Shown piece after piece: positions 34,589 to 43,019 of a DNA stretch of 64,000 bases; positions within the stretch are counted from its first letter, which is position 1, and the number at the start of each line of letters is the position of its first letter. The notes below the pieces were generated by a model. It had not been told where the DNA came from, did not search any database, and worked only from the letters and a program-made list of their open reading frames with translations. The stretch is taken from contig NZ_FNDJ01000015.1 in NCBI RefSeq assembly GCF_900099965.1, positions 62,001-126,000 of the forward strand. Reading direction: 5' to 3'. The translations under genes and the position numbers were made by a program. Source of the DNA: Nonomuraea jiangxiensis (lineage in GTDB: Bacteria > Actinomycetota > Actinomycetes > Streptosporangiales > Streptosporangiaceae).

Positions 34589-36226
34589 ATGCGCGAACTC
34601 TCACGACGTCAGGCGATCATCGGTTTGGGCGCGATCACGCTCGCGGTCGCGGGTTGCGGCGAGGGCGAGACGCCGAAGAAGGCCGCCGACATGTCAGGGA
34701 ACAAGGCGGGCTCGATGGCCGGCTACGGCCTCAACCAGCAGTTCAAGGCGACCGAACCGATCTCGTTCGACGTCCTCTACAACAACCACTCGTTCTACCC
34801 GCTCAAGAACGACTGGCTGTTCTGGCAGGAGCTCACCAAGCGGACCAACGTGACGCTCAAGCCGGTGGCGGTGCCGCTGAGCGACTACGAGAAGAAGCGC
34901 GGCCTGCTGGTGGGCTCCGGCCAGGCCCCGCTCATCATCCCGAAGACCTACCACCCGCAGGAGGAGGCCTTCGTCGCCTCCGGCGCCATCCTGCCGGTCA
35001 GCGACTACCTGGACCTGATGCCGAACTTCAAGGACCAGGTCGCCAAGTGGCGCCTGGAGCCCGCGCTGGACACGCTGCGGCAGGCCGACGGCCGCTTCTA
35101 CCTGCTGCCCGGGCTCCACGAGGAGATCTGGGTGGACTACACCCTGGCGGTCAGGACCGACATCATGGAGAAGCTCGGCCTGGAGACCCCCAAGACCTGG
35201 GACGACCTCTACACCGTGCTCAAGGCGATGAAGGCGGAATATCCCGACCTCTACCCGATGACCGACCGGTGGGGCGTGCCCACGCCGGGCGGCAACCTGC
35301 TCAAGCTCGTCGCCCAGGCCTACGGCGCCAAGGGCGGGTGGGAGTACCAGCACGCGACCTGGGACCCCGCCCTCGGGAAGTTCGCCTACACCGGCGCCAT
35401 GCCGCAGTACAAGCAGATGATCGAATACCTGCACAAGCTGGTGAAGGAGAAGCTGCTCGACCCGGAGAGCTTCACGCAGCAGGACGAGCAGGCCAAGCAG
35501 AAGTTCAACTCCGGCAAGTCGTTCGTCATCAGCACCAACGCGCAGTCGCTGATCAACGACTACCGGCCGACGCTGTCCAAGCTCAACCCGGACGCCAAGA
35601 TCGCCAAGATCCCGGTGCCGCTGGGCCCGGTGGGGGAGTACAAGATCGGCCCCCAGACCGAGAACGGCATCATGATCTCCAAGAAGGCGCTGGAGAACAA
35701 GAACTTCGTGGCGATGATGCAGTTCATCGACTGGCTCTGGTATTCGCCCGAGGGCGCCGAGTTCGCCAAGTGGGGCGTGCAGGGGACGACGTACACCAAG
35801 GATGGCTCCGGGACGTACAAGCTGGCCGACGACATCGACTTCGTCGGACTCAACCCCGGGGCGCCCAAGCACCTGCAGAAGGACTTCGGCTTCTCCAACG
35901 GCGTGTTCGCCTACGGCGGCAGCACCGAGCTGCTGAACTCCACCTTCTCCGAGGAGGAGCTGGAGTTCCAGAACGTGATGAACGCCCGCAAGCCCTGGCC
36001 CGTGGAGCCGCCGCACCCGTTCAACGAGGAGGAGCGCGAGCAGGTCACGCTGTGGGAGACGCCGCTGAAGGACTACGTCACCCAGCAGACGCTCAAGTTC
36101 ATCCTCGGCGAGCGCGACCTGAGCGAGTGGGACGCTTACGTCAAGGAACTGGAGGGCAAGAACATGACCTCCTACCTGAACCTCGTCAACACCGCCTACG
36201 AGCGGTTCAAGAAGGAGCACGGATGA
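34589..36226 (+). CDS. LipO-type oligosaccharide-binding lipoprotein
   Basis: A 545-residue binding protein. The N-terminus MRELSRRQAIIGLGAI combines a twin-arginine-like SRRQAI motif with a lipobox, LAVAGC, so it may be exported by Tat and then lipidated. The mature part is long, as in LipO/YtcQ-type proteins, with SFDVLYNNHSFYPLKNDWLF and PKTWDDLYTVLKAMKAEYPD. It presents oligosaccharides to the LplB/LplC-like permeases. ATG 34589 is well placed after AGGCAAAGGAA. A Tat signal would mean export of a folded protein, which is not typical of sugar-binding lipoproteins in other phyla but occurs in actinomycetes. Confidence 0.9.
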   Translation: MRELSRRQAIIGLGAITLAVAGCGEGETPKKAADMSGNKAGSMAGYGLNQQFKATEPISFDVLYNNHSFYPLKNDWLFWQELTKRTNVTLKPVAVPLSDYEKKRGLLVGSGQAPLIIPKTYHPQEEAFVASGAILPVSDYLDLMPNFKDQVAKWRLEPALDTLRQADGRFYLLPGLHEEIWVDYTLAVRTDIMEKLGLETPKTWDDLYTVLKAMKAEYPDLYPMTDRWGVPTPGGNLLKLVAQAYGAKGGWEYQHATWDPALGKFAYTGAMPQYKQMIEYLHKLVKEKLLDPESFTQQDEQAKQKFNSGKSFVISTNAQSLINDYRPTLSKLNPDAKIAKIPVPLGPVGEYKIGPQTENGIMISKKALENKNFVAMMQFIDWLWYSPEGAEFAKWGVQGTTYTKDGSGTYKLADDIDFVGLNPGAPKHLQKDFGFSNGVFAYGGSTELLNSTFSEEELEFQNVMNARKPWPVEPPHPFNEEEREQVTLWETPLKDYVTQQTLKFILGERDLSEWDAYVKELEGKNMTSYLNLVNTAYERFKKEHG

Positions 36227-36912
36227 GCCAGGCGGGCGTGGCCGGGCGTGGGTTCGGTCGGGGGCCTCTCTCGCGGGCCTCGGCGCTGGTCTACAACCTG
36301 CTGGTCGTCGAGCTGCTGTTCCTGGCCACCACCCTGCCCGGCCTGGCCGGGCTCGTCCTGCTCGACCGGTCGGCGGGCAACATCCCGCTGGCCGCCGCCT
36401 GCGCGCTGCCCCTCGGCCCCGCGCTGTCGGCCGCCCTGTACGCCCTGCGCCGCCGCAGCCGCGACCTGGCGGACCTGCGGCCGGCGGCGGCGTTCTGGCG
36501 CGGCTACCGGGCGAACGCGCGGGGCGTGCTGAAGCTCTGGGTCCCGTGGCTGGCGGGCATGGCCGTCATCGCCACGAACCTGGCCAACCTCGGCGCCGCG
36601 GGCGTGCCCGGCTGGTGGGCGGGGCCGCTGGTCCTGGTGGCGGTGGGGGCGACCCTGTGGGCCGGCAACGCGCTGGTCATCACCTCACTGTTCGAGTTCC
36701 GGGCGGTGGACGTGGCGCGGCTGGCGGCGTACTTCCTCGGCCGCCGGCCCGCCGTCACCCTGGCCAACCTCAGCCTGCTCGTCGTGGCCGGCGGTCTCAC
36801 GCTGGTGGCCACCGAGGCGGCGGTGGCGCTGCTGGCCGCCGGGTTCGCGGCGGTGCTGCTGTGGAACTCCCGCTCGCTGGCCGACGAGGTCGAGCGGGAG
36901 TTCACCGCCTGA
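36223..36912 (+). CDS. DUF624 membrane protein (YesL-like)
   Basis: A 229-residue protein with about five hydrophobic helices (for example LLVVELLFLATTLPGLAGLV and VTLANLSLLVVAGGLTLVAT). The FWRGYRANARGVLKLW segment in the middle matches the DUF624/YesL family, whose members are almost always encoded beside LplB/LplC/LipO-type oligosaccharide transporters. The function is unknown, perhaps regulation or assembly of the transporter. ATG 36223 overlaps the TGA of the binding protein. Its own stop is directly adjacent to the stop codon of the convergent alpha-glucuronidase with no base between. Confidence 0.82.
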   Translation: MSQAGVAGRGFGRGPLSRASALVYNLLVVELLFLATTLPGLAGLVLLDRSAGNIPLAAACALPLGPALSAALYALRRRSRDLADLRPAAAFWRGYRANARGVLKLWVPWLAGMAVIATNLANLGAAGVPGWWAGPLVLVAVGATLWAGNALVITSLFEFRAVDVARLAAYFLGRRPAVTLANLSLLVVAGGLTLVATEAAVALLAAGFAAVLLWNSRSLADEVEREFTA

Positions 36913-38916
36913 TCAGAAGATGCGCCGGCCGCAGGCGTCGGGCACCCCCGACTTGCGGAAGAAGTAGGCGTTGACCTGGTCACGCCACTCCTCGGCGGAG
37001 CGGAGCTGCTCGTCGAGCAGCTCCCGCACCCTGGCGTGCAGCGCTGGGTTCACCCGGCCCGCGGCCTCCGCCCAGCGCCGCCGGGACTCGGCCACCTCCT
37101 CGGCGCCCGCGAAGTGGGTGTCGTAGATGTGCTGGATGACGGTCGAGCCGCTGTGCAGCACGTGCCCGTAGGGAACGTGGTGGAAGAACAGCAGCAGCTC
37201 GTCGGGACAGCGCTCGACCGACTCGTAGACGTCCGACCATGGCCGCGGGTACTGGCCGGTGAAGCCGGTGCCCGAGGCGCGGGTGCGGTCCACGCCGACG
37301 CCGTCGCGGTCGGCGAAGTGGTAGGTGCCCCACGGGGTGTACTCGTAGCCGTCGACGTCGGGGCCGTAGTGGTGGCCTGGGCGGACCATGAAGCCGACGC
37401 CGAGCGGCGCGGTGTAGCGCTCGTAGGTGCGCCAGGAGCCGTCCATCAGCGCGTGCAGCGTGCCGCGCGGCGGTTCGGGCGCCGGCGCGAACGTCAGGTC
37501 GATCCACTCGTCGAGGATCGCGGCCGGGTCCAGCCGGGGGTCCCAGGCCAGGCGGCCGAAGGCGTACAGGTTGGCCTGGGCGAGCGGGTGGCCCGTCCAG
37601 TACGGGTCGTCACCCACGTTGGACACCGCGACCAGGTCGCCCGCCAGGTCCGCCACCGCTCGCCCGTCCGGCCCCCACGGCCGGAAGTCCAGCACCTCAC
37701 GCCACATGGGCGCCAGGTAGCACACGTGCCGCTGCTGGCCGGTGTACTCCTGCGTCGCCTGGAACTCCACCGCCAGCCGGGTCGTGGGCATCGCCGCGAT
37801 CACCGGTGACACCGGCTCGCGCGGCTGGAAGTCGATCGGCCCGTGCTTCACCTGAAGGATCATGTTGTCGCGGAAGTGGCCGTCGAGCGGCTGGAAGTGG
37901 TCGTAGGCCGCGCGGGCCCGGTCGGTCGAGCGGTCGCGCCAGTCCTGGCGGTGGTTGTAGACGAAGGCCCGCCAGTGCACCACGCCGCCGAACGGCGCCA
38001 GCGCGTCGGCGAGCACGCCGGCGCCCTCGGCGTGGGTGCGCTCGTAGGCGAACGGGCCCGGCTGGCCCTCGGAGTCGGCCTTGACCACGTAGCCGCCGAA
38101 ATCGGGGATCGTCTCGTAGACCCGCTCGGTGGTGGCGGCCCACCACTCGCGCACCCGCTCGTCGAGGGGGTCGGCGGTGGGCAGCCCGCCCAGGACGACG
38201 GGGGAGGTGAAGCCGACCGACAGGTGCACGCGGATCCCGTACGGGCGCAGCTCCCCGGCGATCGCCGCGACGTCGCCGAGCCGGTCGGTCAGCAGGTGGG
38301 CCTCCGTGGCGTGCACGTTGACGTTGTTGACCGCGACCGCGTTGACCCCGCACGCGGCCAGCAGCCGCCCGTAGGCCCGCACCCGGGTCAGGTCCCCGCG
38401 CGCCGCGCCGTCCGCCCAGAAGATCGACCCGCCCGCGTAGCCCCGCTCCACCTGGCCCATCACCGGGTGCACGGCCACGTTGTCCCAGTGGTCGACCATG
38501 CGCCGTCGCATCGCGGGCCGGTGCGTCTCCGCCGGCCGCGCGGCGCCGAACGCCGCCTCGCCCAGCCGTACGAGGTGGAAGAAGCCGTGGAGCAGGCCCG
38601 CCGGGTCGTCGGCGAGCACCACCGTGACGCCGTCGTGGCGGGCCAGCACGAAGCCCTGCTCGCCGGGCTCCTCCCGGCCGGCCAGCCGGGCCGCGGCGGC
38701 GGGCAGGGGCCGGGCGGTGGAGAGCGCGAGCACCAGGTCGGCCGGCTCGTCGGTCAGGCCGCCGCCATGCCGGGCGCAGGCCCAGGAGACCTCCGCGCGC
38801 ACGGTGTCGGCGAGCAGCCCGTCGCCGCACACCAGCGTGCGCCGCGAGCCGATCGCCCGGAACGCCTCGGGGGGCAGCCAGGCCGCGTGGACGCCGTTCG
38901 GCTCGGGAATGGTCAC
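36913..38916 (-). CDS. GH67 alpha-glucuronidase
   Basis: A 667-residue GH67 enzyme with no signal peptide. An N-terminal domain is followed by the barrel with RRMVDHWDNVAVHPVMGQVE, RGYAGGSIFW, and the acid residue region FGGYVVKADSEGQPGP. VKHGPIDFQPREP holds the catalytic acidic residues of the family. A C-terminal helical domain has RPWSDVYESVERCPDELLLF. It removes 4-O-methyl-glucuronic acid from aldouronic acids released from glucuronoxylan, after uptake. GTG 38916 is preceded by AAGGAG. It converges on the GH3-transporter operon, supplying the complementary activity for side-chain removal. Confidence 0.92.
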   Translation of the reverse strand: MTIPEPNGVHAAWLPPEAFRAIGSRRTLVCGDGLLADTVRAEVSWACARHGGGLTDEPADLVLALSTARPLPAAAARLAGREEPGEQGFVLARHDGVTVVLADDPAGLLHGFFHLVRLGEAAFGAARPAETHRPAMRRRMVDHWDNVAVHPVMGQVERGYAGGSIFWADGAARGDLTRVRAYGRLLAACGVNAVAVNNVNVHATEAHLLTDRLGDVAAIAGELRPYGIRVHLSVGFTSPVVLGGLPTADPLDERVREWWAATTERVYETIPDFGGYVVKADSEGQPGPFAYERTHAEGAGVLADALAPFGGVVHWRAFVYNHRQDWRDRSTDRARAAYDHFQPLDGHFRDNMILQVKHGPIDFQPREPVSPVIAAMPTTRLAVEFQATQEYTGQQRHVCYLAPMWREVLDFRPWGPDGRAVADLAGDLVAVSNVGDDPYWTGHPLAQANLYAFGRLAWDPRLDPAAILDEWIDLTFAPAPEPPRGTLHALMDGSWRTYERYTAPLGVGFMVRPGHHYGPDVDGYEYTPWGTYHFADRDGVGVDRTRASGTGFTGQYPRPWSDVYESVERCPDELLLFFHHVPYGHVLHSGSTVIQHIYDTHFAGAEEVAESRRRWAEAAGRVNPALHARVRELLDEQLRSAEEWRDQVNAYFFRKSGVPDACGRRIF

Positions 38917-38966
38917 GGGACTCCTTCGGCACGCCGGTGCGGGTCAAGATCATATCGCCCGGGATG

Positions 38967-40082
38967 TCAGAAGGGCACGGGGTTGTAGACCTTCCCCGCC
39001 AGGGCCAGGATCTGCTCCGCGTCGTCGACCGGAGGGTGGATCCTGTTCATGATCCACCGTTTGATCTCCATGCCCTCGGCCCCGGTACGCGCCACCACAC
39101 GGTCCCAGCCGCGGGTGTAGAGGGCGCCGGCCGCGCCGAGGGCCAGGTCGGTGACGTACGGGGCCGGGGTGAAGTCGATCAGCGGCAGCCCCAGGAGGTC
39201 GGCGGCGGCGTTGGGGCCGGCCGTCTTCCCCATCGGGGTCGCGTGCTGGCAGCTCTGCACCGCGTAGTGCCCGGCGTCGGCGCGGGCCGCGGCCACGTCG
39301 CCCGCGGCGAAGACGGCCCCCCGCACCCGAAGGTGGCGGTCCACGGCGAGCCGCCCGAGCCGGTCTCTCGGGGCCGGGATCTGCGCGGTGAGCGGGCTGG
39401 CCTCCAGGCCGGCCGTCCACACGATCGCGTCGGCGGTGACACGCGTGCCGTCGGACAGCTCCGCCACCCCGCCGGCGGCGGAGACCAAGGTGGTGCCGAG
39501 CCGGCGTTCGACGCCCAGCTCGTCCAGCGCCGCCTCGATGGCGGGGCGCGGCGCCTCGCCGAGGTCCGGCCCGACCACGCCGGCCCGCTCGACCAGCACC
39601 ACCCGGCCCCGCCGGGCCAGCTCGCCGGTGACCTCCAGGCCGGTGAAGCCCGCGCCCACCACGACCGAGGTGACGGACTCCCGGCCTCGCAGGTGCGCGG
39701 CCAGCCGGTTGGCGCCGTCGAGGGTGTCCACGTCGTACAGTTCCTCGGCGCCCGGCAGGTCAGGGCGGACCAGGCGGCTGCCGGCGGCCAGCACCAGGCG
39801 GTCGTAGCCGGCCACGTGCCCCCCGGCGCGCACCAGGCGGGCCGCCACGTCGATCTCCTCGACGGCCGCGCGGACGTGCTCGACGCCGATCGGCTCCAGG
39901 ATCCGGCTCAGCGGGACGGTCGCCCGTTCCGGCTCCGGCTCGTACATCCGGGGCCGGAGCACCATGCGCTCGTTCGGGCTGATCAGCGTGATCCGCAGGT
40001 CGGCGGGGCCGCGCACCCGCGCGGCCGCCGCGGCGCTCCACACTCCGGCGAAGCCGCCCCCGACGATCACGATCCTTGGCAT
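38967..40082 (-). CDS. NDH-2-like FAD/NAD(P) oxidoreductase
   Basis: A 371-residue pyridine-nucleotide disulfide-oxidoreductase-fold protein. MPRIVIVGGGFAGVWSAAAA binds FAD, VVVGAGFTGLEVTGELA binds NAD(P)H, and FAAGDVAAARADAGHYAVQS is the second FAD motif. It resembles type II NADH:quinone dehydrogenases but lacks an obvious C-terminal membrane helix beyond EIKRWIMNRIHPP. ATG 40082 follows AAGGAGACGG. It lies 53 nt downstream of the ECF41 sigma factor gene on the same strand. ECF41 factors are normally encoded next to a small oxidoreductase-type protein, and this gene takes that place here. Confidence 0.85.
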   Translation of the reverse strand: MPRIVIVGGGFAGVWSAAAAARVRGPADLRITLISPNERMVLRPRMYEPEPERATVPLSRILEPIGVEHVRAAVEEIDVAARLVRAGGHVAGYDRLVLAAGSRLVRPDLPGAEELYDVDTLDGANRLAAHLRGRESVTSVVVGAGFTGLEVTGELARRGRVVLVERAGVVGPDLGEAPRPAIEAALDELGVERRLGTTLVSAAGGVAELSDGTRVTADAIVWTAGLEASPLTAQIPAPRDRLGRLAVDRHLRVRGAVFAAGDVAAARADAGHYAVQSCQHATPMGKTAGPNAAADLLGLPLIDFTPAPYVTDLALGAAGALYTRGWDRVVARTGAEGMEIKRWIMNRIHPPVDDAEQILALAGKVYNPVPF

Positions 40083-40135
40083 GTTCCGTCTCCTTCCCCT
40101 GAGGTGCCGTACGGCAGGGAGACAAGTCAGGCGGC

Positions 40136-41008
40136 TCAGAGGTGACCGGGAAGTTTGTCGGGATTGGCCACCCGCAGGTACGCGGCGATCCGCCCGTCGC
40201 GCACCTCGACGGTGTCGATCCAGCACAGCCGCCCCTCGCGGTGGGTCGCGAGCCCCGGATCCCCGTTCACCTCGACCACCTCCACCCGGTCACCGGGCCG
40301 GTGGGTGCCGAACCACAGCAGCAGCCGGGCGACCCGCTCCACCCCGTGCACGGGCACCCGCGCCGCCGTGGCCTTCCCGCCGCCGTCGGCCACGTAGACG
40401 ACGTCGGGATCGAGCAGGCTGACCAGGCCCGCGAGATCGCCGGCCTGGGAGGCGGCGCGGAAGGCGTACAGCACCCGCTCCCGCTCGGCCCGGCTCGCCC
40501 GCGGCGGCACCCGCGCCCCCGCCACCCGCCGCCGCGCCCTGGAGGCCAGCTTCCTGCAGGCCACCGGCGACCTGCCGAGCGCCCCCGCGATCTGCTCGAA
40601 CGGCAGCTCGAACACGTCATGCAGGACGAACGCCACCCGCTCCGGCGGCGGCAGCTCCCGCATCACCAGCAACATCGCCGTGCTGACCGAGTCGTCGACC
40701 AGCACCCGCTGCGCCACGTCGGGACCGGTCATGAGCGGCTCGGGCAGCCACGGCCCGATATATCCCACCTTGCGGACCCGCGCGGAGTTGATCACGTTGT
40801 ACGAGATCCGCGCCGCCACGGTCACCAGCCAGGCCCGCAGGTCCACCACCTCGGACAGGTCGGCCGACGCCGCCCGCAGCCAGACGTCCTGGAGCACGTC
40901 CTCCGCCTCGGCGACGCTCCCGAGCAGCCGGTACGCGGCCCCGAACACGGCAGGCCGGTGCAGCTCCCACTCCTCGTCGAGCCGCGCACTCCGATCGAAT
41001 CCCACCAT
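40136..41008 (-). CDS. sigJ: ECF41-type RNA polymerase sigma factor (SigJ-like)
   Basis: A 290-residue ECF sigma factor. Region 2 (AAYRLLGSVAEAEDVLQDVW) and region 4 (PPERVAFVLHDVFELPFEQI) are followed by a C-terminal SnoaL/NTF2-like extension. The three hallmarks of group ECF41 are readable: WLPEPL in the linker, DGGGK in the extension, and NPDKL near the end. The extension takes the place of an anti-sigma factor and adjusts activity. ATG 41008 gives the expected N-terminus. Its usual gene partner is a COE-type protein; here the NDH-2-like oxidoreductase follows. Divergent from the MerR gene. Confidence 0.88.
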   Translation of the reverse strand: MVGFDRSARLDEEWELHRPAVFGAAYRLLGSVAEAEDVLQDVWLRAASADLSEVVDLRAWLVTVAARISYNVINSARVRKVGYIGPWLPEPLMTGPDVAQRVLVDDSVSTAMLLVMRELPPPERVAFVLHDVFELPFEQIAGALGRSPVACRKLASRARRRVAGARVPPRASRAERERVLYAFRAASQAGDLAGLVSLLDPDVVYVADGGGKATAARVPVHGVERVARLLLWFGTHRPGDRVEVVEVNGDPGLATHREGRLCWIDTVEVRDGRIAAYLRVANPDKLPGHL

Positions 41009-41103
41009 TCCAGGAAACCGCAGGCCAGAGGCGCTTCGTTCGCCGGGGGGTCGCCGGGGGGCGTACCGGGGCCGGATCCCGCGTGCCCGGTCGCCCGGCT
41101 TGA

Positions 41104-41121
41104 CTTAGAGCGCGCTCCAAG
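41104..41121. promoter_or_regulatory. MerR-type promoter/operator
   Basis: CTTAGAGCGCGCTCCAAG (41104-41121) is a near-perfect 18-bp palindrome (16 of 18 positions). It begins inside a TTGACT (41100-41105) that can serve as -35. It ends 16 bases before the MerR start. MerR proteins bind such dyads in a stretched spacer, so it is most likely the autoregulated promoter. Confidence 0.6.
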
Positions 41122-41137
41122 GGCGAACCTGAAGGGC

Positions 41138-41488
41138 ATGACGATCCAGGAGGCCGCGCAGCGCTCCGGGCTGACCGCGTACACGCTGCGTTACTACGAG
41201 CGCATCGGGCTGATCCGGCCCGTGGGCCGCGACGGCAACGGTCACCGGGACTACTCGGAGCAGGACCTCGTGTGGCTGGAGTTCCTCACCAAGCTCCGCA
41301 CCACCGGCATGCCGATCGCCGACATGTGCCGGTACGCGGAGCTGATGCGCGGCGGCTCCGGCACCGCCGGGGAGCGCCTGGAGATGCTGGAGGAGCACCG
41401 CGAGCGGGTGCGGTCCAGGATCGCCGAGCTCGCCCAGGACCTGAAGGCGCTGGACCACAAGATCGACTCCTTCCGGGCGCGCGTGTGA
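41138..41488 (+). CDS. MerR-family transcriptional regulator
   Basis: A 116-residue protein. The MerR winged helix is MTIQEAAQRSGLTAYTLRYY, then ERIGLIRPVGRDGNGHRDYS and DLVWLEFLTKLRTTGMPIAD. A C-terminal dimerising coiled-coil runs from EMLEEHRERVRSRIAELAQD to the end. There is no metal-binding cysteine, so it is not a CueR/ZntR-type metal sensor. Short MerR proteins of this type often control redox or aldo/keto enzymes. ATG 41138 has GAAGGG upstream. It is divergent from the ECF41 gene. The target is probably itself and possibly the sigma factor; no other gene is in reach. Confidence 0.87.
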   Translation: MTIQEAAQRSGLTAYTLRYYERIGLIRPVGRDGNGHRDYSEQDLVWLEFLTKLRTTGMPIADMCRYAELMRGGSGTAGERLEMLEEHRERVRSRIAELAQDLKALDHKIDSFRARV

Positions 41489-41613
41489 GCGACCCCCACC
41501 GCCGAGGTGGCCGCCGGGCCCCGGCAGCGACCCCCACCGCCGGCCTTCGGCGCGTTCGCGGTAGGGACCGACGGCTTCGTCGTGGCGGGGCTCCTGAGTA
41601 GGGGCGGTTCGTT

Positions 41614-41900
41614 TCAGCCGGTGGGAGCTTCGGGGGTGGCGGATGTCCCGGAGATGGCGGGAGTCTCGAGGGTGGCGCTCAGGTCGGCGGCCGTGCTGAG
41701 CTCGTCGGCCAGTCTTTCGCGGTCGGCGGCCGACAGTTCCACCTCGGCCACCTCGGCCAGCAGGCGGGCCGCGAGGTCGGGCGCGCCGGTGCGGATCCGC
41801 AGCTCGGCGAGGTAGACGAGGGCGGGCAGGCGCCGGCGACCACCGGCAGCAGCGACGACGAGTGGTGGGAGCGGCGTGCCCCGCTCCTCGGCGAGCGCAT
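41614..41900 (-). pseudogene. Remnant of a TPR-type regulator C-terminus
   Basis: This frame has good codon bias only in its last third. It reads ALVYLAELRIRTGAPDLAAR and continues as alternating A/L/E/R helices, then stops at 41614. Upstream the frame turns into proline/arginine-rich nonsense. It resembles the end of the helical domain of actinomycete ATPase regulators, such as those with LuxR or SARP domains, but too little is left to be sure. Confidence 0.3.
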
Positions 41901-42154
41901 GGACGGCTACCCGTGCCGACACCCCGCCCTGACCCGGCCCGGTCCACCGGATGCCCCCGCATTGGCGACCCGGGTTGCCCGCGGCGGGGCGGATGAAAAT
42001 TTCACGGGAATCCGCAGGTCGGTGCTCGCCGCCGGGCGGGCGGGTTGACGGTCGTTCCTTACTCGTGCCATCAAGGCTCTGACAGGGCCGGCCACGCTTC
42101 CAATTAGGCTGACCTTCCAACAAACTCCGGTGCCCGGCACCGGTCCGACCTGTG

Positions 42155-42168
42155 GGAAAGCGCTTACC
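42155..42168. promoter_or_regulatory. LacI-type operator before pectate lyase
   Basis: GGAAAGCGCTTACC contains the symmetric AAGCGCTT core of LacI/GalR-family operators. Of the paired positions, 12 of 14 match in the palindrome. It is 30 bases before the pectate lyase start. No LacI gene is in the window, so the regulator must be elsewhere. Confidence 0.65.
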
Positions 42169-42197
42169 AAGGAGCGCAGAGGGGTAGGGAAACGGCC

Positions 42198-42974
42198 TTG
42201 ACACTCCCATCGCGTACCAGACGGCTGCTGGTGACGGCCACGGCCATGGCGGGCGTCGCCGCCGTGCTGCCGCCCGCAGCGCAGGCGCGGGTGCTGGACA
42301 GGGACGGCCCGTGGCCGTCGAACACCGGCAGCGTGCACATCACGGAGACCCGCAACACCGGCTCGTTCTTCGACGGCGGCATGAAGCGCTACTACGGCAT
42401 CGGCGACGGCGGCCAGAGCGAGAGCCAGGACCCGATGTTCGTCGTCCCCAACGGCGGCACGATCCAGAACGTCATCCTCGACGCCCCCGCCGGTGACGGC
42501 ATCCACTGCCAGGGCTCGTGCACGATCCGCAACGTGTGGTGGAACGACGTGGGCGAGGACGCCGCGACGTTCATGTCCTCCAGTTCGTCGGCCACCTATC
42601 TGGTGGACGGCGGCGGCGCCAGATCCGCCTCGGACAAGGTGTTCCAGCACAACGGCGCCGGAACGGTGACCATCAGGAACTTCCAGGTGCACAACTCCGG
42701 CAAGCTCTATCGCGCCTGCGGCAACTGCTCCACCTCCTACCGGCGGAACGTGGTCATGGACGGCATCACCGCCCGTTCCACCAAGGTGCTGGCCGGGATC
42801 AACACCAACTGGGGCGACACCGCGCGCTTCAGGCAGATCGCCGTGTACGGCAGCAGTACCACCATCTGCGAGAAGTACCGAGGCGTGCCCAAGGGCAGCG
42901 AGCCGGTGAAGATCGGTTCGGGCGCGGACGGCGTCAACTGCCTCTACTCCTCCTCCGACATCACGATCCGCTGA
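42198..42974 (+). CDS. Secreted pectate lyase, family PL3
   Basis: A 258-residue secreted protein. RRLLVTATAMAGVAAVLPPA plus AQA is a signal peptide. The mature part is a right-handed beta-helix of the PL3 type, with GGTIQNVILDAPAGDGIHCQ, GSCTIRNVWWNDVGEDAATF and NGAGTVTIRNFQVHNSGKLY. Four or more cysteines (CQGSC, CGNCS) fit the disulfides of this family. PL3 enzymes cut polygalacturonate by Ca2+-dependent elimination outside the cell. TTG 42198 is the only start that leaves a full signal peptide. A LacI-type operator lies upstream and a hairpin terminator downstream. Confidence 0.9.
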   Translation: MTLPSRTRRLLVTATAMAGVAAVLPPAAQARVLDRDGPWPSNTGSVHITETRNTGSFFDGGMKRYYGIGDGGQSESQDPMFVVPNGGTIQNVILDAPAGDGIHCQGSCTIRNVWWNDVGEDAATFMSSSSSATYLVDGGGARSASDKVFQHNGAGTVTIRNFQVHNSGKLYRACGNCSTSYRRNVVMDGITARSTKVLAGINTNWGDTARFRQIAVYGSSTTICEKYRGVPKGSEPVKIGSGADGVNCLYSSSDITIR

Positions 42975-42984
42975 CCTGAACCCC

Positions 42985-43016
42985 GGCCTCGGGGAAGCAC
43001 GCCCTTCCCCGAGGCC
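42985..43016. terminator. Pectate lyase terminator
   Basis: GGCCTCGGGGAA (42985-42996) and TTCCCCGAGGCC (43005-43016) form a perfect 12-bp stem with an 8-nt loop, 10 bases after the pectate lyase stop codon. This should end transcription before the peptidase remnant. Confidence 0.75.
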
Positions 43017-43019
43017 AGG

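Larger units (their letters stand above)
41489..42197. other. 700-nt gap with a gene fragment and control sites
   Basis: No complete gene is convincing here. On the minus strand 41614-41900 reads as a helical fragment, with LVYLAELRIRTGAPDLAARL then LAEVAEVELSAADRERLADE, like the TPR-rich end of a large ATPase-type regulator; it has no start or upstream part. Near 41994-42004 TGAAAATTTCA is another GAAA-N-TTTC palindrome. A LacI-type operator is at 42155-42168. The rest looks like the promoter region of the pectate lyase. Confidence 0.5.
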
